64,000 bases of DNA from Flavivirga aquatica (GTDB lineage Bacteria; Bacteroidota; Bacteroidia; Flavobacteriales; Flavobacteriaceae): positions 558,001-622,000 of the forward strand of contig NZ_MDJD01000007.1 in NCBI RefSeq assembly GCF_001747085.1. Direction: 5' to 3'. A program made the position numbers and the translations under genes. The notes under the pieces are model-generated. The model was not told the origin of the DNA and ran no database searches. It saw only the letters and a program-made list of their open reading frames with translations. The first letter of the stretch is position 1. Every line of letters begins with the position of its first letter. Below, piece by piece: positions 25,341 to 34,085 of the stretch.

Positions 25341-27025
25341 TATTCTTCATCATTTTTAAGTTCAACTGAATTTAAAATTCGCTCTGCCATTTGGTCTGCA
25401 TAAACATCATTTTTTTTCCATGAAATCAAGATTTGTTGCACCACATTTTCAGCTACAAACCCTAAAATAGTATAATTTCCTTTTTCAATTTTATCAGAAT
25501 TTGGAATAGGTATTTCTAAAGTTCCATATATTTTTAAACCTTCAGCTCCATTTGGTGTAACAAATTTATCACTCATTGTAATAATATTTTTAGCGCCAGC
25601 TTCTTCTAAAATTTTCAAACTACCATCTACAGCTTGTTGGGCTTCTAATTTATTTTCTCCTAAATTTTTAACCTTAGTTGTAGCTACTATAATATTAAGT
25701 TTACTTGCTAAAGTACCATAACCAAACTGGGTTAAGTCTATTTGTTGCGCTAATTGTTCTGGCAACTTAGGACTCATTCTTTTTAAAACCTCTGGTGTTG
25801 TAATTGTTATTGGAGGAATACCATAGGCACTAGTTACCCAATCTTCTCCTTCTAGAAGTTCTTTACTCTCATGACCAAAAATGGTATCTTTCACATAATT
25901 AAAACCGTATTTTATTGAAAAACCAGTAAATGTTGCTATTAACAAAAAGATACTTATAACTACGGTTATTATTATTTTATTTCGCTTCTTTTTACGCTCT
26001 TGTTCTTCTTTATATTTTTGATCTAAAAGTTTTTCCTCTTCAGTAGGTTCTGGCAAAGCTTCTTTTACTTGATCTATTTCAATATCAATAGTATTTCTAT
26101 CTAATTTTGCTAACTCTACATCTGGAGCAGATTTTGCAAACTTTACTAAATCTGCACGTTTTAAAATACTCTCTAATTTTTTAATATCTTCTTTACTTAA
26201 ATCTATTTGATTACCATCTTTAAGTAAATTAAGTCTATTAATAAGTTCATCTGTGGTACTTTCTAAAGCCCGGTCATAAACTTTCTCATCTAAGTATTTC
26301 CTAATAATTAATGTTAATTCGGAATAGTAATCTTTTAATTCTTCTTGCTCTAAATAATGACTTTCGTCTAATTTTTTTAATGCCAATTTAGCTCTATCAT
26401 AAGGAGGTAATAAAGCTATTTGCTCCTCTTCTGTTAAAGGTTTTTTTCTCCAAATAAACCAATATAATAAAAAGGCTACGGCTCCAATTATTAAAAATAT
26501 TAGCAGCATATATTTCCACCAATCGCTACCTGTTTTTTTAACTTCTACAATGGGTTTAATATCATAGAGCCCCTGTTTTGTAGTATCTACTATAATTTCA
26601 TTAACCTCAACTTTTAATGAGTCTGTAAAAAAGGTTTTATCTCCAATAATTATTTTTTGTCTTGGAATGGTATATGCTCCAGAATCGAATTGTGTTAAAC
26701 CATACCTTTTTATAAGGTTATACTTGTCATTATTTTTAGTAGTATCTATTTGATAAGATTCTATCATTTCTAGAGGCGCAAAGGTTTGTCCTTCTGGAAA
26801 AACAACTAAACTATTTGCATCTGCCTCTACTTGAATTTCGTACGTAATTTGCTCACCAATTTTAATAGAGTTAGTTTCTATTGATGACTTTACTTGTGCG
26901 AATGAGAAAAAAGAAAAAAGAAAAAAGAGAATAGACGGAAGACATAAGGCAGAAGACGGAAATCTAAATCTCTCTATATTCTTATGTTCTTTTTTTAATT
27001 TCTTATATCTAAAATCATTAATCAT
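25340..27025 (-). CDS. BatD-like/DUF4381-like membrane protein
   Basis: A 561-residue exported membrane protein in the bat operon, between the DUF58 gene and batA. A beta-sandwich domain (about 45-165, VKSSIETNSIKIGEQITYEIQV…) precedes a first helix (170-190), a long helical cytoplasmic part with LLPPYDRAKLALKKLDESHYL (DUF4381-like), a second helix near 349-371, and a C-terminal extracytoplasmic domain. The first 40 residues before the signal core (SILFFLFSFFSFAQ) are basic and encoded by repeat-like DNA. No other in-frame start gives a signal peptide, so the long N-terminus is kept with caution. Confidence 0.75.
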   Translation of the reverse strand: MINDFRYKKLKKEHKNIERFRFPSSALCLPSILFFLFSFFSFAQVKSSIETNSIKIGEQITYEIQVEADANSLVVFPEGQTFAPLEMIESYQIDTTKNNDKYNLIKRYGLTQFDSGAYTIPRQKIIIGDKTFFTDSLKVEVNEIIVDTTKQGLYDIKPIVEVKKTGSDWWKYMLLIFLIIGAVAFLLYWFIWRKKPLTEEEQIALLPPYDRAKLALKKLDESHYLEQEELKDYYSELTLIIRKYLDEKVYDRALESTTDELINRLNLLKDGNQIDLSKEDIKKLESILKRADLVKFAKSAPDVELAKLDRNTIDIEIDQVKEALPEPTEEEKLLDQKYKEEQERKKKRNKIIITVVISIFLLIATFTGFSIKYGFNYVKDTIFGHESKELLEGEDWVTSAYGIPPITITTPEVLKRMSPKLPEQLAQQIDLTQFGYGTLASKLNIIVATTKVKNLGENKLEAQQAVDGSLKILEEAGAKNIITMSDKFVTPNGAEGLKIYGTLEIPIPNSDKIEKGNYTILGFVAENVVQQILISWKKNDVYADQMAERILNSVELKNDEE

Positions 27026-27036
27026 AAATCTAAAAT
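26905..27036. repeat. Repeat-like DNA coding the N-terminus of the BatD-like protein
   Basis: The segment contains GAAAAAA units (26905-26929) and phrases such as GACGGAAGACATAAGGCAGAAGACGG and TCTAAAATCATTAATCATAAATCTAAAATCG. I recall similar strings as abundant flavobacterial intergenic repeats. Here the element overlaps the 5' end of a gene and its leader. No second copy is present in this window. Confidence 0.4.
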
Positions 27037-27040
27037 CGTT

Positions 27041-27907
27041 TTATCCTCTACGTTTAAAATAACCTAATAGTTTTTTTACATAACTTTCGCCTACCATACA
27101 ATCTATAGTTCCTGCTCCTGCCTTTTTAAAACTATCTTTATAATATTCTACTTTTTCATGATAGAATTTACCGTAATTAAGGCGTACTTTTTTCGAAGAT
27201 GTATTTACTAACATAAGCTCGCCTGTTTCTTCATCCTGCATTTGTACCATACCTAAATTGGGTATCTCTTCTTCTCGCTTATCATAAACTCGTATTCCTG
27301 TTACATCGTGCTTACCTGAAACAATTTTCATAGTTTGATGATAATCATCTGCTATAAAATCGGACAACACAAATACAATCGCTTTTTTCTTCATCACATT
27401 GGATAAAAACTTTAAAGCTTCAACCAAATTAGTTTGTTTACTTTCTGGCTCAAACTCTATTAACTCTCTAATAATACGCAGTACATGCGATCGTCCTTTT
27501 TTAGGAGGAATGAATAGTTCTACTTTATCTGAAAACAGAATAAGTCCTATTTTATCATTATTTTGAGTTGCTGAAAATGCTAGTGTTGCTGCAATTTCGG
27601 TAACTACTTCATTTTTGAACTGTTGTTCTGTACCAAATAATTCGGAACCAGAAATATCTACCATGAGCATCATAGTAAGTTCTCGTTCTTCTTCGAAAAC
27701 CTTAACATAAGGCTCGTTGTAACGTGCTGTAACGTTCCAGTCTATACTACGCACATCATCTCCAAATTGATACTGACGCACTTCACTAAAAGTCATACCA
27801 CGTCCTTTGAAAGTAGAATGGTATTCTCCTCCAAAAATATGATCAGACAACCGACGTGTCTTAATCTCTATTTTTCGTACTTTTTTTAGTAATTCTTTGG
27901 TATCCAA
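27041..27907 (-). CDS. DUF58 domain protein
   Basis: A 288-residue cytoplasmic DUF58 protein, a VWA-related fold typically encoded beside MoxR ATPases. The family signature GRGMTFSEVRQYQFGDDVRSIDWNVTAR lies at about residues 35-62. The strand MMLMVDISGSELFG carries a DxSGS metal-site-like motif. No membrane helix is present, unlike longer DUF58 proteins. It is the second gene of the bat operon, 78 bases after moxR. It probably links the ATPase to the membrane VWA proteins. Confidence 0.9.
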   Translation of the reverse strand: MDTKELLKKVRKIEIKTRRLSDHIFGGEYHSTFKGRGMTFSEVRQYQFGDDVRSIDWNVTARYNEPYVKVFEEERELTMMLMVDISGSELFGTEQQFKNEVVTEIAATLAFSATQNNDKIGLILFSDKVELFIPPKKGRSHVLRIIRELIEFEPESKQTNLVEALKFLSNVMKKKAIVFVLSDFIADDYHQTMKIVSGKHDVTGIRVYDKREEEIPNLGMVQMQDEETGELMLVNTSSKKVRLNYGKFYHEKVEYYKDSFKKAGAGTIDCMVGESYVKKLLGYFKRRG

Positions 27908-27985
27908 TTGTTGTTGAAATGTTGAATTATTAAATCGTTTAATCGTTTTCTGCTTAACCGAATAAACAGTTAAACATATAAACTA

Positions 27986-28990
27986 TTAAGGCACTTCTAT
28001 TTCGTTTACAATTTTATTTATAATATCTAGTGATGTTACATTTTCGGCTTCTGCTTCATATGTAATACCTATTCTATGACGTAATACATCGTAAACAATT
28101 GCGCGAACATCTTCTGGAATCACATAACCTCTACGCTTAATAAATGCATAACATTTTGCTGCGGTTGCTAAATTGATACTTCCACGTGGTGATGCTCCAA
28201 AAGAAATTAGCGGTTTTAAATCGGCAAGTTTATATTTTTCAGGATAACGTGTAGCGAATATAATATCAAGGATATACTTTTCTATTTTTTCATCCATGTA
28301 AACCTCCTTAACAGCCTTTTGAGCTTTTAATATTTGGTCTACAGAAACGACAGGATTTACTTTATCCCAAGAACCTTTAAGATTGGCTCTCATAATAAGT
28401 TGTTCCTCATCAATTTTCGGGTAGTCTATAACCGTTTTTAACATAAAACGGTCTACCTGCGCTTCTGGCAATGGGTAAGTTCCTTCTTGTTCTACAGGAT
28501 TTTGAGTTGCCATTACTAAAAACGGCTTATCTAATTTAAATGTTTCGTCACCAATTGTCACCTGCTTTTCTTGCATAGCCTCTAATAGAGCAGACTGCAC
28601 TTTTGCTGGCGCTCTATTAATCTCATCTGCCAAAACAAAGTTTGCGAAAATTGGCCCTTTTTTTATAGAGAAATCATTAACCTTCATATTGTAAATTAAT
28701 GTTCCTGTTACATCTGCTGGCAATAAATCTGGAGTAAACTGTATCCTGCTAAAACTACCATCTACAGCTTGTGATAATGTATTAATAGCTAATGTTTTTG
28801 CTAACCCGGGCACACCTTCTAGCAAAATATGCCCTTGCCCTAATAGACCTATAAGCAAACGTTCTACCATATGCTTTTGCCCAACGATGACTTTATTCAT
28901 CTCTAGCATCAGTAAATCAACAAAAGCACTTTCCTTTTCAATTTTCTCATTAATTGCCTTAATATCAATTGTACCTGTTTCTTCCATCAT
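27986..28990 (-). CDS. MoxR-family AAA+ ATPase
   Basis: A 334-residue AAA+ ATPase and first gene of the bat operon. The Walker A loop is GVPGLAKT at about residue 80, the Walker B region is VLADEINRAPAKVQSALLEAMQE, the sensor 1 region is FLVMATQNPVEQEGTYPLPEAQVDRFML, and a C-terminal lid domain with FGASPRGSINLA follows. MoxR proteins act as chaperone-like factors that mature or activate partner complexes through VWA proteins. The 470 bases upstream hold no gene and should contain the operon promoter, but I could not find a clear TAnnTTTG element there. Confidence 0.93.
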   Translation of the reverse strand: MMEETGTIDIKAINEKIEKESAFVDLLMLEMNKVIVGQKHMVERLLIGLLGQGHILLEGVPGLAKTLAINTLSQAVDGSFSRIQFTPDLLPADVTGTLIYNMKVNDFSIKKGPIFANFVLADEINRAPAKVQSALLEAMQEKQVTIGDETFKLDKPFLVMATQNPVEQEGTYPLPEAQVDRFMLKTVIDYPKIDEEQLIMRANLKGSWDKVNPVVSVDQILKAQKAVKEVYMDEKIEKYILDIIFATRYPEKYKLADLKPLISFGASPRGSINLATAAKCYAFIKRRGYVIPEDVRAIVYDVLRHRIGITYEAEAENVTSLDIINKIVNEIEVP

Positions 28991-29464
28991 TTTTTATTTA
29001 ATTAAAACCCCGAATATAACACCCTTATTCGAGCAATGCAAATTGTAAAAAATTTTATTCAAAAGCTGTTAAAGATTGGTTAAAAATATATACCAACCTC
29101 AACAAACATAGTATTTAACAAATATTTATTATAAGTTATTCTTAAATATTACCTTTTATCGTTTTCATGCTTCTTTAAAAGTACCTAAATATATTAAAAT
29201 GCAATATTTCAAAAGGATTTCCATGTTGAAAAAACAAAAGACATACCCATCAAATTAATTCATTAAAAATCACTTTTTTTTTAATCTTATAATCCTGATT
29301 TCTAATCTAAAACTACAAAAATCAACCTTTACTATTCAATAAACACACATCAATCACAATTTAAAATTATTAACATCATATTAAACCTGTTTTTAAGTAT
29401 TTTTATACTTGATTTGTAAAAACGCACAACTTTTAAAAACTATCAACATAACACTTTAATTACA
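28991..29464. other. Divergent intergenic region upstream of the bat operon and SDR gene
   Basis: No gene is visible. The sequence is very AT-rich. GCAAATTGTA near 29038-29047 reads on the minus strand as TACAATTTG, one base longer than the -7 consensus. TTGATTTG near 29410 is a one-mismatch candidate for the plus-strand SDR gene. Neither is convincing. Confidence 0.5.
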
Positions 29465-30226
29465 TTGAAAAAAACAAACAAAATAGCTTTAATCACTGGA
29501 GCAACAAGCGGAATAGGTGAAGCAGCTGCCTATGAATTCGCAAAACAAGGCATTAATTTAGTTTTATGCGGCAGAAGGCTAGAACGTTTAAATACTATAC
29601 AGAAAGCCTTAGAACAATTAGTTAATGTTCATATTTTAAACTTTGATATACGAGATAAAACAAAGACTTTTCAAGCTATAGAATCTCTTCCTGAGAAATT
29701 TAAAAAGATAGACATACTTATAAACAATGCTGGAAACGCCCATGGATTAGATTCTATAAACGAAGGTAATATTGATGACTGGGATGCTATGATGGACATA
29801 AATGTAAAAGGATTACTTTATGTAAGCAAAGCTATTATTCCGCAAATGACAGAGCACCAATCTGGACACATTATTAACATTGGTTCTTCAGCAGGAAAAG
29901 AAGTATACCCAAAAGGCAATGTGTATTGCGCCAGCAAGCATGCTGTTTTAGCAATTACAGAAGGCATGCGCTTAGATTTAAATCCATTTGGCATAAAAGT
30001 AGGTTCTATAAATCCTAGTTTGGTTGAAACCGAATTTTCTCAAGTTCGTTTTAAGGGTGATGCTATTGCAGACTCTGTTTATACAGGATTTAAAGCTTTA
30101 CAGGCTAGTGATATTGCCGAAATAATTTATTTTGCTGTATCAAGACCTCCTCATGTAAACATTGCCGATTTATTAGTATTCCCAACTGCACAGGCAAATA
30201 GCACCACTGTTAAAAAAGATTTTTAA
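29465..30226 (+). CDS. Short-chain dehydrogenase/reductase, YdfG-like
   Basis: A 253-residue NAD(P)-dependent oxidoreductase. It shows the cofactor loop TGATSGIG (residues 11-18), NNAG (87-90), and the active-site Ser141/142, Tyr154 and Lys158 in YCASK. The sequence resembles YdfG-type 3-hydroxy acid dehydrogenases, but the substrate is not certain. The only plausible start is TTG at 29465: the SDR fold begins immediately after it and there is no nearby in-frame ATG. The frameshifted HD gene follows 14 bases downstream. Confidence 0.88.
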   Translation: MKKTNKIALITGATSGIGEAAAYEFAKQGINLVLCGRRLERLNTIQKALEQLVNVHILNFDIRDKTKTFQAIESLPEKFKKIDILINNAGNAHGLDSINEGNIDDWDAMMDINVKGLLYVSKAIIPQMTEHQSGHIINIGSSAGKEVYPKGNVYCASKHAVLAITEGMRLDLNPFGIKVGSINPSLVETEFSQVRFKGDAIADSVYTGFKALQASDIAEIIYFAVSRPPHVNIADLLVFPTAQANSTTVKKDF

Positions 30227-30240
30227 AACGAATAAACACC

Positions 30241-30869
30241 ATGACTAATCACCTAAAAGAAACATGGCAACAATTAGCAATAAAATTTAGCTCAGACCAA
30301 TCTATCATCAATCAACTATGGGAAGAAATAGAAAAACAGTACACCCTTAAAATACGCCATTACCACAATCTATTACATCTAGCCAACATGTTCCGTCAAG
30401 CGGAAACCTTAAAAGAATCTATTGTAGATTATGACACTTTTTTATTAGCTATCTGGTATCATGACATCATCTATAAACCTAGTAAAAACAATAACGAAGA
30501 AAAAAGCGCACTTTTAGCCAAAAACAAACTTAAAACACTAAATGTTGAAGAAAAAGCATTAGAAACCATTCAAAATCTAATTATTTCCACACAAAAACAT
30601 GAAATAATCCTAACCAATAATAATGATAATGCGTATTTACTAGACATTGATTTATCTATCTTAGGAAGTAATTACGACACTTATAAAAATACACTAATAG
30701 CATAAGAAAAGAGTACGCTATATACCCAGATTTTATTTATAACAAAGGAAGAAAGAAGGTTTTACAACATTTTTTAGAACGAAAAACATTATATTTCACT
30801 GAGACTTATCAAACTAATTTTGAAGCACAGGCAAGAGAAAACATTTTAAAAGAAATAGAGTTATTATAA
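30241..30869 (+). pseudogene. Frameshifted HD-domain phosphohydrolase-like gene
   Basis: The first frame (30241-30705, 154 codons) carries an HD-type signature: RHYHNLLHL and AIWYHDIIY. It ends early at a TAA after KNTLIA. The -1 frame continues in family-like sequence (SIRKEYAIYPDFIYNKGRKK, then VLQHFLERKTLYFTE) to a TAA at 30867-30869. Adding one A to the five-A run just upstream of the stop restores YKKYTNSIRKEY and a product of about 209 residues. Relatives are predicted metal-dependent HD phosphohydrolases. The metal-binding half is intact, so partial activity is possible. This is either real decay or a homopolymer error. Confidence 0.8.
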
Positions 30870-30900
30870 AATAATATTCTTGTCTTAACAGGAAATTGCT

Positions 30901-32034
30901 ATGATTAATAAACGTTTACTTATAAAACACCTTTTAGCTCATAATGATGAGAATAGTTTTTATGACAAAAAACGAAAAATCGATATTGGTCAAAAAGAAG
31001 GTAAAGCCAAATTTTTAAAGCATATTTGCGCACTATCTAACAGTAACCCTAAAAACAACTCTTTTATAGTTATTGGTGTTGAAGATGAAGACAACAATAT
31101 TATTGGTGTAGATTTTTTTGATGATAGCAAAATACAAAATCTAATTAATGCTTATTTAACAAACCCTCCCATAGTACAGTATGAAAACATTCCATTTCCA
31201 CACTTGCCAGACGACAAAGTTGTTGGCTTAGTAACTATTAGACCTATTGACGAAATAACATCTTTAAGAAAGAATATTTGGAAGTATTACGGAGGCTCTG
31301 TATTTTTAAGAGATGGCAGTATAAGCATGCCAAAAGTTTTTGATATTGAAATAAAAGACGTTAATTCTAAAATTGTTGAAGCTATTGAAAATAATGCTCA
31401 AAACAATATAGAGCACACACTTAACGGCGTATTTGATTTCATGAACACTCGTAAAGACTACAATGCTCAATACAAAGTATTTAAAGAATATTTTGTAGTC
31501 TGTTGGGCTGGACAAAAAAAAGTAGTTAAAGATGAAATTTTCTTTTCCAGAGTAGATATTGAATTAATAAACGAGCAAGTTCGTTTATTCTTTTCTGCTT
31601 TAGACGAAGTCTCTATTTCTTTCGACAACAATAGTTTTAAAATTATTGAATATGTAAATCTAGGGCTTCAAGATTCTAACAAATATTATCCTTTAGAAGA
31701 AACCTTAATTAAGTTTGAAGATAATGCTAATTACAATATAGAAACCACTCTTTTATTTCAACCCCCTCAATTTGATAAAAAAGTACTGCATCATATTTAC
31801 AACACCAATAATGCTATTTTAGAAAAACTAAAAAAAGGAATACCTCTTACCAAAAGTGAGGAAACAGATTTAAAAAACTTACCTGCAACCTACTTAATAT
31901 GTTACCTTAATTTATTTCATGAAGCCATTTATAAACTTAATGAAGCTAAACCTTATTTAAAAAATTACGGCAAGCAATTATATGGTTTACATAAGGAAGC
32001 TTTAAGAATTTTAAGAAAAGTAAAGTACAGCTAA
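30901..32034 (+). CDS. AlbA_2 (Schlafen-type) domain protein
   Basis: A 377-residue soluble protein. The N-terminal 140 residues match the AlbA_2 domain: QKEGKAKFLKHICALSNS, then FIVIGVEDEDNNIIGVDFFD, followed by a proline-containing segment (NPPIVQYENIPFPH). AlbA_2 domains occur in putative transcription regulators and nucleic-acid-binding or defence-related proteins. The remaining 235 residues are not recognised. No winged-helix ATPase C-terminus of the usual AlbA_2 type is evident. It lies 31 bases after the frameshifted HD gene, on the same strand. Function is not predicted. Confidence 0.75.
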   Translation: MINKRLLIKHLLAHNDENSFYDKKRKIDIGQKEGKAKFLKHICALSNSNPKNNSFIVIGVEDEDNNIIGVDFFDDSKIQNLINAYLTNPPIVQYENIPFPHLPDDKVVGLVTIRPIDEITSLRKNIWKYYGGSVFLRDGSISMPKVFDIEIKDVNSKIVEAIENNAQNNIEHTLNGVFDFMNTRKDYNAQYKVFKEYFVVCWAGQKKVVKDEIFFSRVDIELINEQVRLFFSALDEVSISFDNNSFKIIEYVNLGLQDSNKYYPLEETLIKFEDNANYNIETTLLFQPPQFDKKVLHHIYNTNNAILEKLKKGIPLTKSEETDLKNLPATYLICYLNLFHEAIYKLNEAKPYLKNYGKQLYGLHKEALRILRKVKYS

Positions 32035-32269
32035 AACTTTTATTCTTATAAAAGAAGAATATTCAAGGCTATATTAATTCATAAAAGACCACAATATTCG
32101 ATTAAACACCTAATAGCTCTTAAAAAACAAGAACTACAGCAAATAATTAGGTATTTTATACAAAGAATTTTCAATAATTTAACAAAAATAATACATAGTT
32201 AAAAATCAAAACTTTTTTCTTAGCTGAAAAAATACTACATTAGCATTGCTATTAATCTTTTTAAGATAT
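32035..32269. other. AT-rich spacer after the AlbA_2 gene
   Basis: Nothing recognisable was found. The first clear elements downstream are the two hairpins at 32270-32322 and 32349-32388. Confidence 0.5.
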
Positions 32270-32322
32270 AAACCTTGTTTCTATTCAATTGCAAAATTGA
32301 TATTTGAGACAAGGTTTTTTAT
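32270..32322 (+). terminator. Two-level hairpin with T-run
   Basis: AAACCTTGTTTC pairs with GAGACAAGGTTT (one G-T pair), and an inner TCAATT/AATTGA stem has a GCAA tetraloop. It is followed by TTTTTT, a strong intrinsic terminator shape on the plus strand, 235 bases after the AlbA_2 stop. Confidence 0.7.
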
Positions 32323-32348
32323 TGAATACAAATGAGTTTCACATTCAA

Positions 32349-32388
32349 AATAAAAGCTCATTAAATCTAAGTTTAATGGGCTTTTATT
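32349..32388 (-). terminator. Terminator-like hairpin facing the decayed lipoprotein gene
   Basis: AATAAAAGCTCATTAAA (32349-32365) pairs over 17 bases with TTTAATGGGCTTTTATT (32372-32388), with one G-T pair and a 6-base loop. It lies 42 bases after the end of the minus-strand lipoprotein remnant. Confidence 0.65.
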
Positions 32389-32429
32389 ATTCTTAATATA
32401 TTAAATAAATAATCTAATAATTAAAAACT

Positions 32430-32908
32430 TTATTTAAAAACAAACATCGTACTAGTTTTTTCTATTGTCATTGCTGTTATTTCAGTATCTGCATCAGGAT
32501 TACCCGAAACAGAACCTGTAATAATACGAGAATCAACTCCATTAAGACCAACAACAATTAAGCATATTGAGCTGTTCCTTTTTCTAATAAATTATCAATA
32601 GTTACTCTGTATGTTCCATCTACTAAAACGATGCAAATTCTCCACTTTCAAACACACCTTCTCTTTCAGAAAACACAACCACCTCATTATCTATATTATA
32701 CACTAAAAAATCCAAATCTGCATCAGTTTATGGTTTGGTAAAACCATAAACAATCCAAAACAAATTTAATTGCAAGACCATCAGAATCTGTAATCATTTC
32801 TACACCTGAAGCTGATGAGCCAGCATCTCCTGAATCATCATCACTATTACAAGAGGTAAATACTAATGAAGCAAACAAAACAAAGACAACTCTTAAATAA
32901 AATTTAAT
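32430..32908 (-). pseudogene. Decayed lipoprotein gene
   Basis: A minus-strand lipoprotein reading is recognisable in pieces. It starts IKFYLRVVFVLFASLVFTSC (signal and lipobox) with NSDDDSGDAGSS, then a broken WIVYGFTKP segment, DADLDFLVYNIDNEVVVFSE, LVDGTYRVTIDNLLEKGTAQ, and VGLNGVDSRIITGSVSGNPD to a TAA at 32430-32432. At least three frame changes and one in-frame stop interrupt it, and the start codon position is ATT instead of ATG. The 5' end overlaps the stop of the DUF1501 gene. It was probably the last gene of the DUF1800-DUF1501 transcript. The amino-acid character of the pieces is well preserved, so the decay is recent or partly a sequencing effect. Confidence 0.75.
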
Positions 32909-34083
32909 TTATTAAACGTCTTATTTAAAACCTTCTCATCATTCACTTCTAACCATTTATTTAAAACTGTAGCATAGATTGTTCTAAAATCTATTTCAAA
33001 TTTTAAATCACCATTATCATCTAAATCACTTAAACTTGCCATATCATTATACAAACCTTGCTTCTTTAATTTATCTCCAATAATAAATACATTATTAGCT
33101 GTACCATGATCTGTACCTATATTTGCATTTTGCTTTACACGTCTTCCAAATTCAGAAAAAGTTAAAATTAAAGTGTCTTTAAACATATCATTCTCTTTTA
33201 AATCTTGAACAAAAGCCTCTATACCATTAGCATAAACTTCCAACAGTTTTTTTTGTTTATTTAACTGATTTACATGAGTATCAAACCCTCCTAAAGAACC
33301 ATAAAACACTTTTGTTTTTAAACCTGAATTAATAAATTGAGCCATTGTCTTTAACTGTTTCCCAAAAGCATTATTAGGATATTCTTTATTACTTGTAGCA
33401 GTTTTACTCGTTTCATAAATATACTTAGCCGAAGATTCTGCGGCGATCATAGATTTATACAAATACCCCAAGTTATGCTCACTTAAATGCGCATCGTTTT
33501 GATACTTATTAACATTCTTAAAATATGGATCTTTAGATAAATTATGTAATATTCTAGCATCTTGAGTTGCAATAGCATTCATGGTATCACCTTTCATAGC
33601 TAAGGACAAGCTTTCATCTATCTCAATAGCGTTATAAGGATGCGCTCCATAATTATCTAAATAACGACCTAACCACCCACTTTGCAAATACTTATCTGAA
33701 TCTGTAGCGGTTTGCCAAATATCCATAGATCTAAAATGTGACCTTACTGGATTTGGATACCCTACATTGTTTATAATAGATAAATTCCCATTATCATATA
33801 AACGTTTTAAAGGAAATAAGCTTTTATGCAAACCAACATCGTCTGTAAGTTTAAAAATTTGATTTTTAGGAATACTTAAAGAAGGGCGCTCTTTATAATA
33901 TAAATCATTCCTAAATGGAATAACAGTATTCAAACCATCGTTACCCCCAGACAACTGTATAATCACTAACCTTTTATAACCTAAACTACCAGTTGCTACT
34001 TCCTCAAAAGCTTTTACAAAGCTAGGAACAAAAAATAAACTACTAGCTAAAGACGACTGTTTTAAAAATTTTCTTCTGTCCAT
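32893..34083 (-). CDS. DUF1501 protein with twin-arginine signal
   Basis: A 396-residue exported protein. MDRRKFLKQSSLASSLFFVPSFVKA is a Tat-type signal. The DUF1501 core follows: VIIQLSGGNDGLNTVIP, HTTG-region equivalents, GSLGGFDTHVNQLNKQKKLL and FSEFGRRVKQNANIGTDHGTAN. The fold is sulfatase/alkaline-phosphatase-like; the enzymatic role is not established. The ATG at 34083 is preferred to a GTG nine bases upstream because it begins the Tat motif. It follows the DUF1800 gene by two bases, the usual pairing in Bacteroidota. Confidence 0.9.
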   Translation of the reverse strand: MDRRKFLKQSSLASSLFFVPSFVKAFEEVATGSLGYKRLVIIQLSGGNDGLNTVIPFRNDLYYKERPSLSIPKNQIFKLTDDVGLHKSLFPLKRLYDNGNLSIINNVGYPNPVRSHFRSMDIWQTATDSDKYLQSGWLGRYLDNYGAHPYNAIEIDESLSLAMKGDTMNAIATQDARILHNLSKDPYFKNVNKYQNDAHLSEHNLGYLYKSMIAAESSAKYIYETSKTATSNKEYPNNAFGKQLKTMAQFINSGLKTKVFYGSLGGFDTHVNQLNKQKKLLEVYANGIEAFVQDLKENDMFKDTLILTFSEFGRRVKQNANIGTDHGTANNVFIIGDKLKKQGLYNDMASLSDLDDNGDLKFEIDFRTIYATVLNKWLEVNDEKVLNKTFNKLNFI

Positions 34084-34085
34084 AA

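Noticed and set aside
29400-29430. Promoter-like TTGATTTG before the SDR gene
   Set aside because: It mismatches the invariant A of TAnnTTTG and has no -33 element.
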